This document shows positions 43,496 to 54,639 of a stretch of 64,000 nt of DNA, piece after piece (position 1 is the stretch's first letter; each line of letters begins with the position of its first letter). Where the stretch lies: contig OY986436.1 in assembly GCA_963920525.1 (NCBI GenBank), positions 25,943,318 through 26,007,317 of the forward strand. Reading direction: 5' to 3'. The translations under genes were made by a program, and so were the position numbers. This stretch comes from Dichetophora obliterata (taxonomy: Eukaryota; Arthropoda; Insecta; Diptera; Sciomyzidae). The notes under the pieces are model-generated. The model saw nothing but the letters and a program-made list of their open reading frames with translations. It had not been told where the DNA came from and did no database searches.

Positions 43496-44700
43496 TCTAT
43501 ATATTTGTAGATGTATGTATGTGCGCCTAAGCCTTTGAAATTACTCGAAATAAATTTTGGCATAGTTTTTAAAAATAATGCTAATTACGTATAGTAAATA
43601 AAAAAAATTTATTGAACAAAGAGACGTGACACCTTCCATACAACTCGTCGAATCGTTTTATGGCTTGGATTTTAAATTATAAACGAAAGAGCATGAAAAC
43701 TCGATGCAAGATCACTATTAACTTTGTCAAATTACTGAAAAACGATTATGAATATTGGAAATGAGGGCACCTCCAATACAACTAAGACCGGTTTTTGTGA
43801 CTTAGCTTTTAAATTATGTATGACAGAGCATTGAAATTCTGTATAAAAATACCATTAAGTAAAGCAATCTTACGTAAAGAAAAAGAATGTATACTTTAAA
43901 AAAGGGCGTGGCACTTCGCATACAATTTGAGTCGTTAGTATGGCTTTGCTCTTGATCTATGCAAGATAGAGCACGGAAATTTGATGTAAAGCCATCATTT
44001 ACTAGTATAGTTTTGCTGAAACAAACTTATTGCCGTTGAAAAAGGGTGCGTGACACCTCCCATATAAATCAAATGTTTTTAATGTCTTACGATAAAGCAA
44101 CGACAAAGCATGGAAACTCAATACAAAACTAATAATTACGAAAACCATTTAACTGAAAACGAATTATTAACATAAGAAGAGCTACACCTCCCATACAACT
44201 CAAATTTTTTATTAACTTCTCTTAAACTACACATGATAGAGCATAGATTTGGTGTAAAGCCATAACTTTATTATCAAATTTTGCTAAAACAAATTAATTT
44301 CCTTTGAAAAAGGATCCATGTCACCTCCCATATAACTCAAATCGTTTTAATGGGTTAGCTCTTGAACTATATACGATAAGGCATAGAAACTTGTCACAAG
44401 TCACCGTTTACTAGCACTATTTTATTGAAAAAAGTCATGGAAATTATAAAAATCGGACGGTGCACCTCCAATAAACCTTCAAACATTTATATTTCTTAGC
44501 TTTTGAGCTTGATGCGATAGAGCTTGGAATCATGGTATAAAGTAAAATTTAACTAACATCACTGTAAAATAATTGTGGACATTGAAAAATGAGCCTTTAT
44601 ACCTCTCATACAACTCAAATATTTTGTAAGGCTTAGCTTTTGAGTTTAACGCGAGAGAGCATGGAAACTTATATAGAAACATGATTATTGCATAAAAATA
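43496..44700 (+). mobile_element. Helitron-like 5' end followed by ~140-bp degenerate tandem repeats
   Basis: TCTATATATTTGTAGATGTA at 43496 follows an A, a Helitron-type start. About eight copies of a roughly 131-143-bp unit follow, marked by GTGACACCTTCC/GTGGCACTTC/TGACACCTCC-like blocks with ATACAACTC at about 43622, 43763, 43904, 44045, 44176, 44312, 44455 and 44590, each followed by TGGCTT-AGCTTTT and GA-AGAGCATGGAAAC. The units are 60-75 percent alike by eye. No CTRR end was found downstream. The unit is related to the repeats at 1-275. Confidence 0.65.
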
Positions 44701-44829
44701 AAGAATTCAGAAAAAACGAAATTATTTTTCATTATTCATTGTTTAAGTCTTTGGAAATAGTCCTTACAGACTACTTAAAAATAAAAATATCTTGCAAACT
44801 ATTATAAAAAATATCAAAAAAAAAAAAAT

Positions 44830-46200
44830 TTAACGAAGGGTAAAAATTCATTATTATTGCAAATAAAAAATTATATACGAAACAAGTTATTTGGCAAATT
44901 CTTAAATGAAAATTTTGAAAAATAAAAATCTAAGTTATTTTCACAAGACAATTCATTATACAATGACAAGGCACGATTTATAGGCTCATTACGTGCATAA
45001 AGAGTTCTATGAGTTTGAGAATGAAATAACGCATAATGCCGTAACATTCTAGCAGGAATATTTAAATTAAGGATCAGAAAACTCTAAACAATATCACAAA
45101 TCACACACAAAAGCAAGCAAGGAATATGATTTAGGAATAGCATAATTTATATGATCAACAAAAGTGAGCTTGGAGACAAAAATAACTCCAAGGTCCTTAA
45201 TTGAATTAACCTTTTTTAAGGGGTTACCTGAGAGGGAATATGAAAAAATTATAAAATTGCTGCACTTCTGCTGTATGTCACAGCAAAGCACTTATTAAAA
45301 TTTAAAGGTAACAAATTCAATAAACTCCATGACAGCAAATTACTAAGATCACTCTGCAAAAGAGCAGCATCATTTAGATTAGATACTTTACTGAAAAGCT
45401 TTAAATCATCAGCATAAAGTTAAACATTTTGCCGAATGAAAATATTTACTAACATCATTAATAAATAATAAAAAAAAGTAAAGGGCCAAGAATGCTACCC
45501 TGCGGGACTCCAGAAGAAGCAATGAAGTGATAAGATTTAACACCATTTATTTCCCCAAAACATACTCTATATTGAAGATAAGACTGGATCCAATTCAAGA
45601 AGTTAGAATGGAAACCCATTTTGGCAAGTTTAGCTAATAATACTTTATGTGGAACCTTGTCAAAGGCCTTGGAGAAGTCCGTATAGAGGACATCAATTTG
45701 ATGTCCTAGTTCAAAAGATGAAATGCAGAATCTTAAGAAAACTGCTAAGTTAGTTACAGTAGACCGACCAGCAAAAAACCCGTGCTGTTCCGGGCAAATG
45801 TGTCGCTTTTCTTAAAAGAATAATCTATTTTTAATAACACTTTCAAAAAGTTTCGAAACATTTGATAGCTTAGAAAGAGGTCTACAGTTGGATAGATTAT
45901 TCTTAAATCTATCACATTTAAAAACCGGTGTTATAGAGCCAATTTTTCAATAGTCTATAAAAGTGCCAGTCTTCAAAGATTTATTTAAAATTTTACACAA
46001 AGGCCCAGATAAAGAAAACGAGCATTTATTAAGCAAAATAGATGAAATACCATCATTATCAGCTTTAATCGAAACTTTTCTTTTGGTCATAGCACTGAAA
46101 ATTTCATCCTCAGACAAAACAATAGTACCAAGGTTTAAAAATGAGTCTACATTTTCTACATTTGTGAACATATCGGAAAAATGAATTAATGATATTACTG
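44830..46200 (-). pseudogene. Non-LTR retrotransposon RT fragment (Jockey/CR1 group)
   Basis: On the minus strand, from high to low coordinates: the linker SIKADNDGISSILLNKCSFS (about 46060), then RPLSKLSNVSKLFES, HGFFAGRSTVTNLAVF, LYTDFSKAFDKVPH (about 45670), SSGVPQGSILGPLLFF, the catalytic LYADDLKLF (about 45410), SIKDLGVIFVSKLTFVDHIN and NEPINRALSLYNELSCEN near 44960. Stops and frameshifts recur near 45810, 45470 and 45110. The endonuclease is missing. It is closest to the 30.85-32.0-kb fragment. Confidence 0.82.
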
Positions 46201-46289
46201 GAATAATCAGAATTATATAAAAAATATATTTTACTATGAATATTTTCTCTTGTAAGCAAAATGGTGCTTGAAATATCACAACTTTAAAT

Positions 46290-46695
46290 TTCAGTCGTTT
46301 TTTTCTCATTCTGAAGCGATGACCTTGCTTCCAGGAAAAGCGTCCTACAGAAAAAATCCTACAGTTATCGATCGCAGTAATTCTTATGTCTTCGATCGCA
46401 ATAATTTTAATGTGATGATAATGAAAACTTTTTAGCATACTATCCGTGAAAAATATTTTCAAAAAGGCTTTCGTATACCGTTATTTTTTCAACCAACAAC
46501 TCTTCATACAAAAATACGTTGTTTTGAGAAAAACTACAGTTCTTTAGATATCATAATAAGTTTGATGTTAAAATAACGTAAATTTTTACTATTAGTTAAA
46601 AATGTCACCTTTACAATACATAAATTCAACCATGTTTCATAAAAAAGTGCTTGTTGTAGGGTATCCGTAACAGATGTTGTAAAATGTTCTTATAC
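46290..46695 (+). repeat. Dispersed 1.3-1.5-kb repeat, left part (split by the LOA element)
   Basis: Contains TTTCTCATTCTGAAGCGATG, the GCTTTCGTATACCGTTAT block and TGTAGGGTATCCGTAA, shared with 49376-50900 and, inverted, with 60600-61915. The continuation lies at 48755-48950 beyond the LOA insertion. Confidence 0.75.
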
Positions 46696-48754
46696 CATGT
46701 TCTTCCATACATCCAGTCAGCTTTCAAAAACAAAGAAACCGTACTCTGTGCCTTTCTAGACGTAGAGGGAGCCTTTGATAATACTTCTCACGAGGCTGTG
46801 AAGAAGTCTTTACACAAAAAAGGAGTAAATGATATGCTCAGCAGATGGATATGCCAAATGCTTAGCACTAGAACTGCAGAAACAAAAGTGGGCAACACCA
46901 CTATAAGAATCAAAACAACAAAAGGCTGCCCACAAGGCGGAGTCCTTTCTCCACTGCTGTGGAGTCTTATTGTAGACGAATTATTATCGATGCTAACAGA
47001 GAATGGCATAAAATGTCAGGGTTACGCAGACGACATCACCTTAATAGTAAGAGGGAATTTCGAGGATACACTCTGTAACCTGATACAGAGAGGACTGTCA
47101 GTAACAAAGGAGTGGTGCAACACAGTGGGATTAAGTATCAACCTAGCGAAAACCACCATAGTATTGTACCTTTTACTAACAAAAGAAGCCTGCCAAACCT
47201 CCGAACAATGAGAATGGATGGCACTGAAATTCCCTTCAAAGGAGAAGTAAAGTATCTGGGACTTACACTAGATTCAAAGCTTCTCTGGAGAAGACATGCA
47301 GAGGTAACTATAAACAAAGCAACGTGCGCACTCATGGTATGTAGGAGCCTGGCGGGGAAAAGCTGGGGTTGTAACCCAACAATTCTCCGCTGGATGTATA
47401 CCATGATGGTGAGACCCATCCTCACCTATGGTGCAATAGCATGGGCTGAGAGAACCAAGCTAACCACAATGAGGAATATGCTAACAAAGGTGCAGAGACT
47501 GGCCTGTGTATGCATCACAGGGGCCATGAGGACATGCCCTGCAGCAGCACTAGAAGTAATTCTGGACCTAACACCTTGTCATAGAGGGAGTAGCCAAGCG
47601 AACTCTGTTGTGCATTGCAAAAGAGGGGACAGGTTTAGGTAAAACTATAAGCAGTAGAGAGAAGGAGGATATTGCAAAGCACACTCCCGACATCGATCTA
47701 CCAAGAGACGATATAGTAAAAAGGTATAACTTCGAAAAACACTTTGGAATTAAGCTTAGTACCAAGAAAGAGTGGAACAGCGAGATGATATCGCAAGTCA
47801 AGAAACCACACAGTATAGCATGGTATACAGATGGGTCCAAGACATTGGAAGGTATAGGCGCAGGGGTGTATGGGCCAAGAACCAAGCACTTTAAACCTAT
47901 GGGGACAACACCCAGTATCTTCCAAGCGGAAATCCTAGCAATACAGCTGTGTGCACAATTCAATCTGGACCGTAAATACAAAGGTCAGGATATAGTTGTG
48001 ATGTCAGACAGCCAAGCAGCAATCAAAGCATTAGTTTCCTGTGAGATATCATTGAGAATAACATGGGAATGCCTAACAAAACTCAACGAACTAGGCAAGA
48101 ATAACACTGTTACTATACTTTGGGTCCCAGGACACAAAGGAATACATGGTAACGAAGAAGCCGATGGTCTAGCGCGACAGGGTGCAGCCACAAAATTTAT
48201 AGGAATAGAACCATTCTGCGGATTGGGCACACATTCTATAAAATAAGAACTAAGAAGGGAGGAGAGGCATAAACGTTCAAAGCTCTGGAAAAGCCTCCCA
48301 AAGCTATGACAATCCAAATTGCTCCTCAGAGATTTTAACACTCGAAGAGCAAAATTGTGCATAAGCTTAGGCAAACCGAATCTCAGGATTCTAACGGGGT
48401 TCCTTACAGGACACTGTAAACTCAAATACCACCTGATGAAATTGGGCATACAGACCGATAGTAACTGCCGTTTCTGTGAAGCAGAGGAGACTCCAATACA
48501 CCTACTTACAAACTGCGACGCCGTGACTCGCAGACGTAAACTAGCACTGGGGAACTATGAGCTGAGTCTAGAGCAGGTTTCATCCCTTGAACCTAAGAAT
48601 ATTCTCAAATTCATTAGAGAAATAGGGCTGGATGAAATTCTGTAATCCGCAAACCCAGCGGAGCTTTGAGAAGGAAGTACAATAGATCTGATTTAGGTCG
48701 CAGTACGCATCTCCACCACACAACATTAACAATAACATTTACATGTTCTTCCAT
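46696..48754 (+). mobile_element. LOA-clade non-LTR retrotransposon, 5'-truncated, 13-bp TSD
   Basis: The insertion 46709-48741 is flanked by perfect 13-bp duplications CATGTTCTTCCAT (46696-46708 and 48742-48754). Joining the flanks restores the dispersed repeat seen at 49.68 kb. It encodes the RT palm onward, an RNase H domain and a C-terminal Cys/His motif. Truncation at the palm is typical of incomplete target-primed reverse transcription. Confidence 0.85.
46709..48649 (+). pseudogene. LOA-clade RT with RNase H and C-terminal CCHC-like motif
   Basis: The first frame (46684-47211) has the RT palm FLDVEGAFDNTSHEA, KGCPQGGVLSPLLWSLIVDE and the catalytic GYADDITLI. A frameshift near 47160 leads to VKYLGLTLDSKLLWRRHAE and PILTYGAIAWAERTKL. 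Another near 47590 leads to the RNase H domain: WYTDGSKTLEGIGAG, FQAEILAIQLC, MSDSQAAIKAL and WVPGHKGIHGNEEADGLARQ (47820-48180), with the DEDD residues present. A stop at 48244 is followed by a last frame with CRFCEAEETPIHLLTNC (48466-48520). RNase H plus GGVLSPLLW favours LOA over Jockey. At least three lesions make it inactive. Confidence 0.88.
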
Positions 48755-48950
48755 CTCTTGTAGTTAAGGCTTTCTTTAAGGAATATTCTGTAAAAACTCA
48801 TATTTCAGGTCAAAGGTAACAAAGCATACTTGGTGCACTCCTTTTCCCCAAAATTATTAAAAAAAAATAACAAAATAGGTACAGAAACACGGGACAATAT
48901 TATACCGAACTGTTTTGCTACGCCTATTTATATATAGATAGATTCTTTTA
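48755..48950 (+). repeat. Dispersed repeat, right part after the LOA insertion
   Basis: CTTGTAGTTAAGGCTTT, ATTTCAGGTCAAAGGT and the following A-rich block continue the copy interrupted at 46695, and match 49690-49850 in order. Confidence 0.7.
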
Positions 48951-48985
48951 AGCAGATGTGTTTATTGAATATTATACATATACAG

Positions 48986-49352
48986 TAGGTTGGGTCGATT
49001 TGCAAGCCGATGTTGCCTGGGCGATTTTTGTTTTGGGCATAAAAAGTTATTAACAAAATAGGGGGATTGGGAGTACACTACACCCCATCACACCTTCAAG
49101 TTTGTAAATTTTTTCTTTAGAAATTTTTTTCCAAACATTTTTGTATAAAACGTGCACAGCTGAGCAAACTTGATCCCAGAAATTAAATTCTCGCACCCGC
49201 TCTAAACTAAAAACGGTCTAACATTTATATCTTTTTTCACAAAAATTTCTCGTAAAAATTGCATCTATTTTTTTATAAACTTTTCATTACCAAACCGAAA
49301 AACGGCCAGGAAACATCGGTTTTTTGACCTCCATACAAATTGACCCAGCCTA
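48986..49352. mobile_element. MITE (367 bp) related to the TAGG-ended element at 14455-16979
   Basis: The left end is TAGGTTGGGTCGATTTGCA and the right end, reverse-complemented, TAGGCTGGGTCAATTTGTA. The latter matches the right terminus of the 14.46-16.98-kb element over TAGGCTGGGTC, and the interior TTTGACCTCCATACAA recalls that element's left interior. The possible 8-bp duplication (ATATACAG/ATACACAT) matches at 6 of 8. Non-coding. Confidence 0.65.
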
Positions 49353-49375
49353 ATACACATAATGATAATAATAAA

Positions 49376-50900
49376 TACTAGCATCGCCTGTGGTCGAAAT
49401 TTGACCAACTCTCTGAAATTTCAATCGTTGTTCTCATTCCATGCCTCAGAATGAGGCCACCTTGCCTTAAGAAAATGTGTTGTACTAAGAAAATTTTAAG
49501 TTTCGAGAGAAAGCAACAGTTTTCGATATATCGTCATAACTTTTATATCAAAATTTTTCAGAATTCACTATTTGTTAAATAAAAAAATGTACTATAAAAA
49601 AAATGCTTATTGTAGGGTATCCGAAAGAGATAGCGAAAATTTTTTACCTACATAGCATTAATATCTAAAATTTCCTCGTAAATGTTCTTCCATTTCTTAT
49701 AGTTTAGGTTTTACTTCAGAAATATTCTTACAATGCTCATATTTCAGGTCAAAGGTCACGTAATTATTCAATGAACTTCTTCTTCCTACTCTAATTTATT
49801 TAAAAAATTATCAAAATCGGTTTAGAAACACGGAAGAAATTCTATTTTTATATACTTATAACAAAATGGCTTAAAACATAAATTTGTGTATTTGAGTGGT
49901 TTAAAATATTTGAAAGTTTCTTCACAGAAATTATTTTTTAAGCTGTAGAGCTTTGTAGAAAATATAAAAACAACATTTTGAAAAATTCAATTTTCATCAA
50001 AAAAATCATAGGGGGAGTAGCTCATGATTTTCGATGATAGAAACTGTTTTTTGCATTGTGTGTCAAAATGAAGCAATTTTTGCTTATAAATGATATGTCA
50101 TATGAAAGAGTGTGAAAAAAGAAAATTTTATAAGAAAAAAAAAATTACTGCAAAAGTTGAGCAAAAACTGAATATTTTAGAGGTATATTTAAAACCATAT
50201 AAAACACTGAATTGTTGAGATTACGGTAAATCTTTTCTTATTTCTTTAAAGTCAAGTAATTGATCTTTCAGCCAAAGAAAATTTGATGAAAATCGATTGT
50301 AAAATGGCTAAGATATTTGCTTGCGAAATCAAAACTTGAAATTTCAATCGTTGTTTTCTCATTCTGAGGCGATGACCCTGCTTCGTTGTATGTACTCAGC
50401 AAATCTACATTTTCATATCACAATAGTTTTGATGTCATTACAACGAGAATTTTTTTAACATATTATCCGAGAAAAATATTACCTAAAAAGCTTTCGTATA
50501 CCGTTATATATCTGAACTAACAACGATTCATACAAAAATACGTTGTTGTGAAAACATCTATAGTTTTCGAGCTATCACAATAATTTTCATGTCAAAATAA
50601 AGGAAATTTTTCATAATTTGCTATTTGTAAGAAATTTCACCATCACAATATATATTCACACTTTTAACATAAAGAAATGCTTATTGTAGGGTATCCGTAA
50701 GAGATGGCGCAATATGTCGGAAGTATTCTTTACACAACTTATCAATGTCTAAAATTCCCTCTTACATTATATTCTTTCATCTGTTAAAGTTTAGCTTTTA
50801 TTTAATAAATGCTCTTTTTACGCTCATATTTCAGGTCGAAGGTCACCAATCTAAAATGTAATCATACTGTGCAGCCAGATCTTTCATTTGCTACCTCATT
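49376..50900 (+). repeat. Dispersed 1.3-1.5-kb non-coding repeat, full-length copy
   Basis: It begins near GCATCGCCTGTGGTCGAAAT and holds two related halves, each with a TGTAGGGTATCCG-AGAGAT block (49613, 50687) and an ATTTCAGGTC-AAGGTCAC block (49741, 50830). It also has the middle segment TCATAGGGGGAGTAGCTCAT (50007). An inverted copy lies at 60600-61915. No coding potential, terminal repeats or poly-A was found. Confidence 0.78.
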
Positions 50901-52341
50901 CACTATTCTACCACTTCTTAGCCCTGAAATTCCTTATTAAAAATAATACAAACTTTCAACGTCAATATTTCGGGTCAGAGGTCATAAATTTAAAATCTAA
51001 AATGATTCTGCACATATACGGTAGTACCTTTCGAATGATATAAGTTTCGTTGCCCTTATTCTAAAATTAATATCGAAAAAGTGTACGACAACATTTGATG
51101 TTTGCCTATTAAAATATAAGATAATATTAATAACAACAGATCTTTTAAAATCTTACGTCAACTTTTCAATTAGCAAATTTCTACCATTTTATCAATCTAA
51201 CACTTAAAACAAATAAATGGCGAATTCTTTCAGTAATCACTTCAACAATAAAAACAGACAAATATTATTATTATTTGCGTATATAAATATTTATTATGAG
51301 CCGGAGGACTAGGAATATAATTTAGAAAATATTTTATTTGGATACAGTGGAAGGTAGTAAAAACACAAAATTATCGTTTGCACAGTCTTCGATCTTTATT
51401 TGTATACATATATGAAACAAAAGACATTTTAACATTTTCATAAATTTTGCTTTCGCAGGATTTAAGAATTCAAATTAGCGGCAACAATGCGTAGGAGTTA
51501 GCATTCGCTTCAATCACTTTTTTCTAGTGATGCTGCAAAAGTGAAATATATAAAAAATAAAAATTGGGCACCTGGCACGCCCAAGTTTAGTCGCCTAACA
51601 ACTAACATTTTAAAATACGAATTTCTTAGAAGCTGAAAGTGGTGCAGCGAAAATAGCATTAGTATACAGGGTTTTTAATCCAGAGACCTGAAAGACTTTT
51701 CTAAAATAACTTCTTATGCTAATTCTACGCCTATACTCAGTTTTTCATTAATAGGTCAACTTTTTTAGATACAGGGTGATTTGCATTTTTTATACTTTGA
51801 TCCAGTTTTTCTACTCTAGAAACTAAACTGTTTCTTGTGAAGCAATCATTTGTACGTCATCTGACTGACAATAAAAAAAGCTATTAACTGCTATATTAAC
51901 AATTTGTATGTCATTATTCTTCTCTGAAATGTTTAAGTCTAAATTTCAAATTTTAAGTTTTTGGTTAAAAACTTTGAACTTTGATCGTCTTTTTTGTAAT
52001 GTTTTAAGCTATTTTTCACATATGTTTTAATATTATTTTTTTTTTCTATTAAATATCCTCTATTAATGTGCCAATAACAATACGATAGAGTAAGGAAAAA
52101 AATTGAAAAAATTAAAACAAGTTTTAACCCCAAAGAAAATTTTGTTTGTAAAAAAAGTTAATTTTTCAGGTTTTAAGAGTAAACCACATATTAATGCTAT
52201 AGCTTTTGTGGTATACTATTAGGCATACTCTTACTCTGGTGGCTGCTAGCTGTAACTTTTGAAAAAGCATTTGTTACAGACAGATTGACAGATCGGCAGA
52301 CAGATCTTAACGTTTATATCTTTTCTCGCGATAATAGCTGC
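50901..52341. other. A+T-rich intergenic DNA
   Basis: No gene or clear element was found. A CAGACAGATTGACAGATCGG-type run lies near 52278. Confidence 0.45.
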
Positions 52342-52748
52342 GTTTTATTCGTTCTGGTTTAACCAGTGAACGAATAGATCGGATTAGTTAAAGCTTTGTA
52401 AGTTTTGCCTTAGACCGTTTGGGGCATTGTCGCCAAATGATATGACCAAACGGCTGATTGCAAAACAATACCATTACTGCTTCTGACCGCTTGGGGCATT
52501 GTCGATGATGATATGACTAAACAGCACAGATGTTTCTTTTGCCAGCATTGGGTGACTAAGAAAGGTTGTAAACCAAACTCTTACTTGCGAGTGCTGCCAC
52601 AAACTAAAACCAATAGCGACATCTATAGAGCCGTAGCGAAAAAAAAAATAGTTCAACGAGATGAACTAGCTACTGAGCAAGTTCATCTTTTTGTTAGTGT
52701 TCTGCATGTTATTTAGAACCTATTTGGTTTAACCAGAACGAATAAAAC
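52342..52748. mobile_element. MITE with 23-bp perfect inverted repeats, 407 bp
   Basis: GTTTTATTCGTTCTGGTTTA+ACC (52342-52364) is exactly complementary to 52726-52748. Inside, GGGGCATTGTCG with GATATGAC-AAAC occurs twice about 65 bp apart (52429 and 52491). The 67-codon plus frame at 52513-52716 has no recognised domain. No target duplication was identified. Confidence 0.65.
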
Positions 52749-53301
52749 ACGCCTAATGTTGCATTTATTCTGTCCTGCGTCGCACAATGTGTCTTTTTCA
52801 ATTTTGGCATGCCAAAATATGCAAAAATAAAATGTTGAATATGTTAAAAAATACTTATTTTCCCTAGAAAAATATATTTATGTAATAAAAGAACAATATC
52901 TGAAAGTAAGACCTTTAAATAAACAAAGATAAAGTGAATGCAACGCTTTAGAAGTAAGTCAAATTTAACTAACCATGACTTTTGATATAGATAATATTTT
53001 GCAATAATTTTTTCTTTTTGCAAATATTTGGTTAAATTTTAATTAAATCTTTTAAAAAAAACTTTGAAGTTTACGAAAATAATATAAAAAAAGTTTTAAA
53101 ACAATACCTTTTTGTCGTAAAATTTTATTTATGATCATATTAAGTAAAATATATCTAAAGTATTTATCATTATCTAACCTGGGGAATATAATGAAAATAG
53201 CATTTAGTGTATTAGCTTTTAATTTAAAAAACCATTGCGAAAAGTTGCGAAAGTAAAAGATATCGTTTGAGTAAGTTTGGCGACCTCAGTATAATATTTA
53301 T
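52749..53301. other. A+T-rich intergenic DNA
   Basis: No structure recognised between the 52.3-kb MITE and the Penelope-like element. Confidence 0.45.
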
Positions 53302-53324
53302 TTATTCAAGTTCTCGGGGTCCAA

Positions 53325-53686
53325 ACCAAGACTAGTAACGAAATACGTAGATGACTTTTTGCTATAATAAAAATCAACAACATCAATGAGACATTAAATG
53401 CACTAAATAAATTAAATAAAAATATAAATTTAAACTAAAACTAAACCAAAATTTGAAATAAATTTAAACTTGACTGGTATCAAAAACCTATGGCCACCAG
53501 ACGACTTATAAACTTTTATTCAAAACACCCAAAACGTACAATAATCAACACAGCAAACAATTTTATTAGAAAAATACTAGACACAAGCGACAAGGAACTC
53601 CATCAAAGTAATATAAAAAGAATAAAAACAATTCATTTTTCTTTGTTACAAATCACCCGAAGAACGACATCTTTTACAATCTGATC
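53325..53686 (+). pseudogene. Penelope-like RT, palm/thumb fragment
   Basis: The translation shows PRLVTKYVDDFL, with the catalytic YVDD of motif C near 53350. A frameshift follows, then KLDWYQKPMATRRLINFYSK and HPKRTIINTANNFIRKILD (to 53684). W-x-KP-x-x-x-RL-NF-S-HP is a Penelope RT landmark after the palm. The N-terminal half of the RT is missing. Confidence 0.72.
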
Positions 53687-53688
53687 TA

Positions 53689-54624
53689 CAGGGCTGTCCA
53701 TATTCGAAGCGCCCATCTGGCAACACTGTAACTTTCCGCAGTGATGCCAAATCGACTAATGACATACCGCGTTTGAAGCGTCATTCCAAGCAAATGTTTA
53801 CAATGGAACAGTACACGCCACGCGAACGCTCTAAAATTGTTGAAATTTACATTCAACAAAACAAGTCAATAGTGAAAACTCAACGTGCTGAAAACTCATG
53901 AGCGATGAAGCTCATTTTCAGTTGAACGGAACGGTAAACTAACAAAATTGCCGTATTTATGGCACTGAAAATCCACAAGAGATTCAAGAGGTATCTCTTC
54001 ACGATGCAAAAGTCACTTTTTGGTGCGGCGTTTGTGCTAAAATGCTCATTGGGCCGTTCTTTTTCGAAGATGATAATGGCCACAGAGTTACTGTCAATCA
54101 GGAGCGTTATCGCGATATGATAAACAATTTTTTCATGCCAATCGTTCGTCGAAAGCGTATCAGGCACTACTGGTTTCAACAAGACGGCGCGCCACCACAC
54201 ATAAGCACATCGATTTTTTGAAGCAATTGTTCCCTGGCCGTTTGATGTCAAAAAATGGTGATTTCGATTGGCCGCCAAGATCACCAGATTTAACGCCTCC
54301 AGACTTCTTTTTGTGGGGTTATTTGAAATCAAAGGTTTACGTCAACAAGCCAAAGACCCTAGAAGAGCTGAAAACCAACATCCGTCAAGAAATAACCGCC
54401 ATTCCCATCGAAATGTTGAAGAAAACCATGGAAAATGCTGCAAAACGGGCACAATATGTCGTAGAGGCCAATGGCGACCATTTACGAGATATCATATTCA
54501 AAAAATAATGTAAGCAAATCTACTTAAACTCAATTAAATGATTTTCATGACGAACAGACAAAAAATTGTGGTTTCTTTGATTTATTTAAAAATAAAATGG
54601 GCGCTTCGAATATGGACAACCCTG
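53689..54624 (+). mobile_element. Mariner-like element (936 bp) inside the Penelope-like element
   Basis: The inverted repeats start CAGGGCTGTCCATATTCGAA on the left and CAGGGTTGTCCATATTCGAA on the right (reverse-complemented), about 28 bp in all. They are flanked by TA (53687-53688, 54625-54626). The element is shorter than 1.3 kb because of an internal deletion in the transposase N-terminal half. Confidence 0.85.
53803..54508 (+). pseudogene. Mariner-type transposase (DD~40D), internally deleted
   Basis: The start ATG at 53803 gives MEQYTPRERSKIVEIYIQQN, then jumps at about 53885 to the catalytic domain: MSDEAHFQLNGTVN (first Asp), a stop, then CRIYGTENP, FWCGV, FQQDGAPPH (second Asp), a frameshift near 54203, and WPPRSPDLTPPDFFLWGYLK (third Asp). 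The C-terminal tail ends DHLRDIIFKK at 54506. The spacing between the second and third Asp is about 40 residues, close to the DD41D copy at 15.5 kb but clearly a different family by end sequence. Deletion, stop and frameshift make it inactive. Confidence 0.83.
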
Positions 54625-54639
54625 TAAATAGCCAATTAA

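Noticed and set aside
47138..48449. Minus-strand frames of 73-154 codons across 46.8-48.4 kb
   Set aside because: They are antisense shadows of the LOA-clade RT and RNase H.
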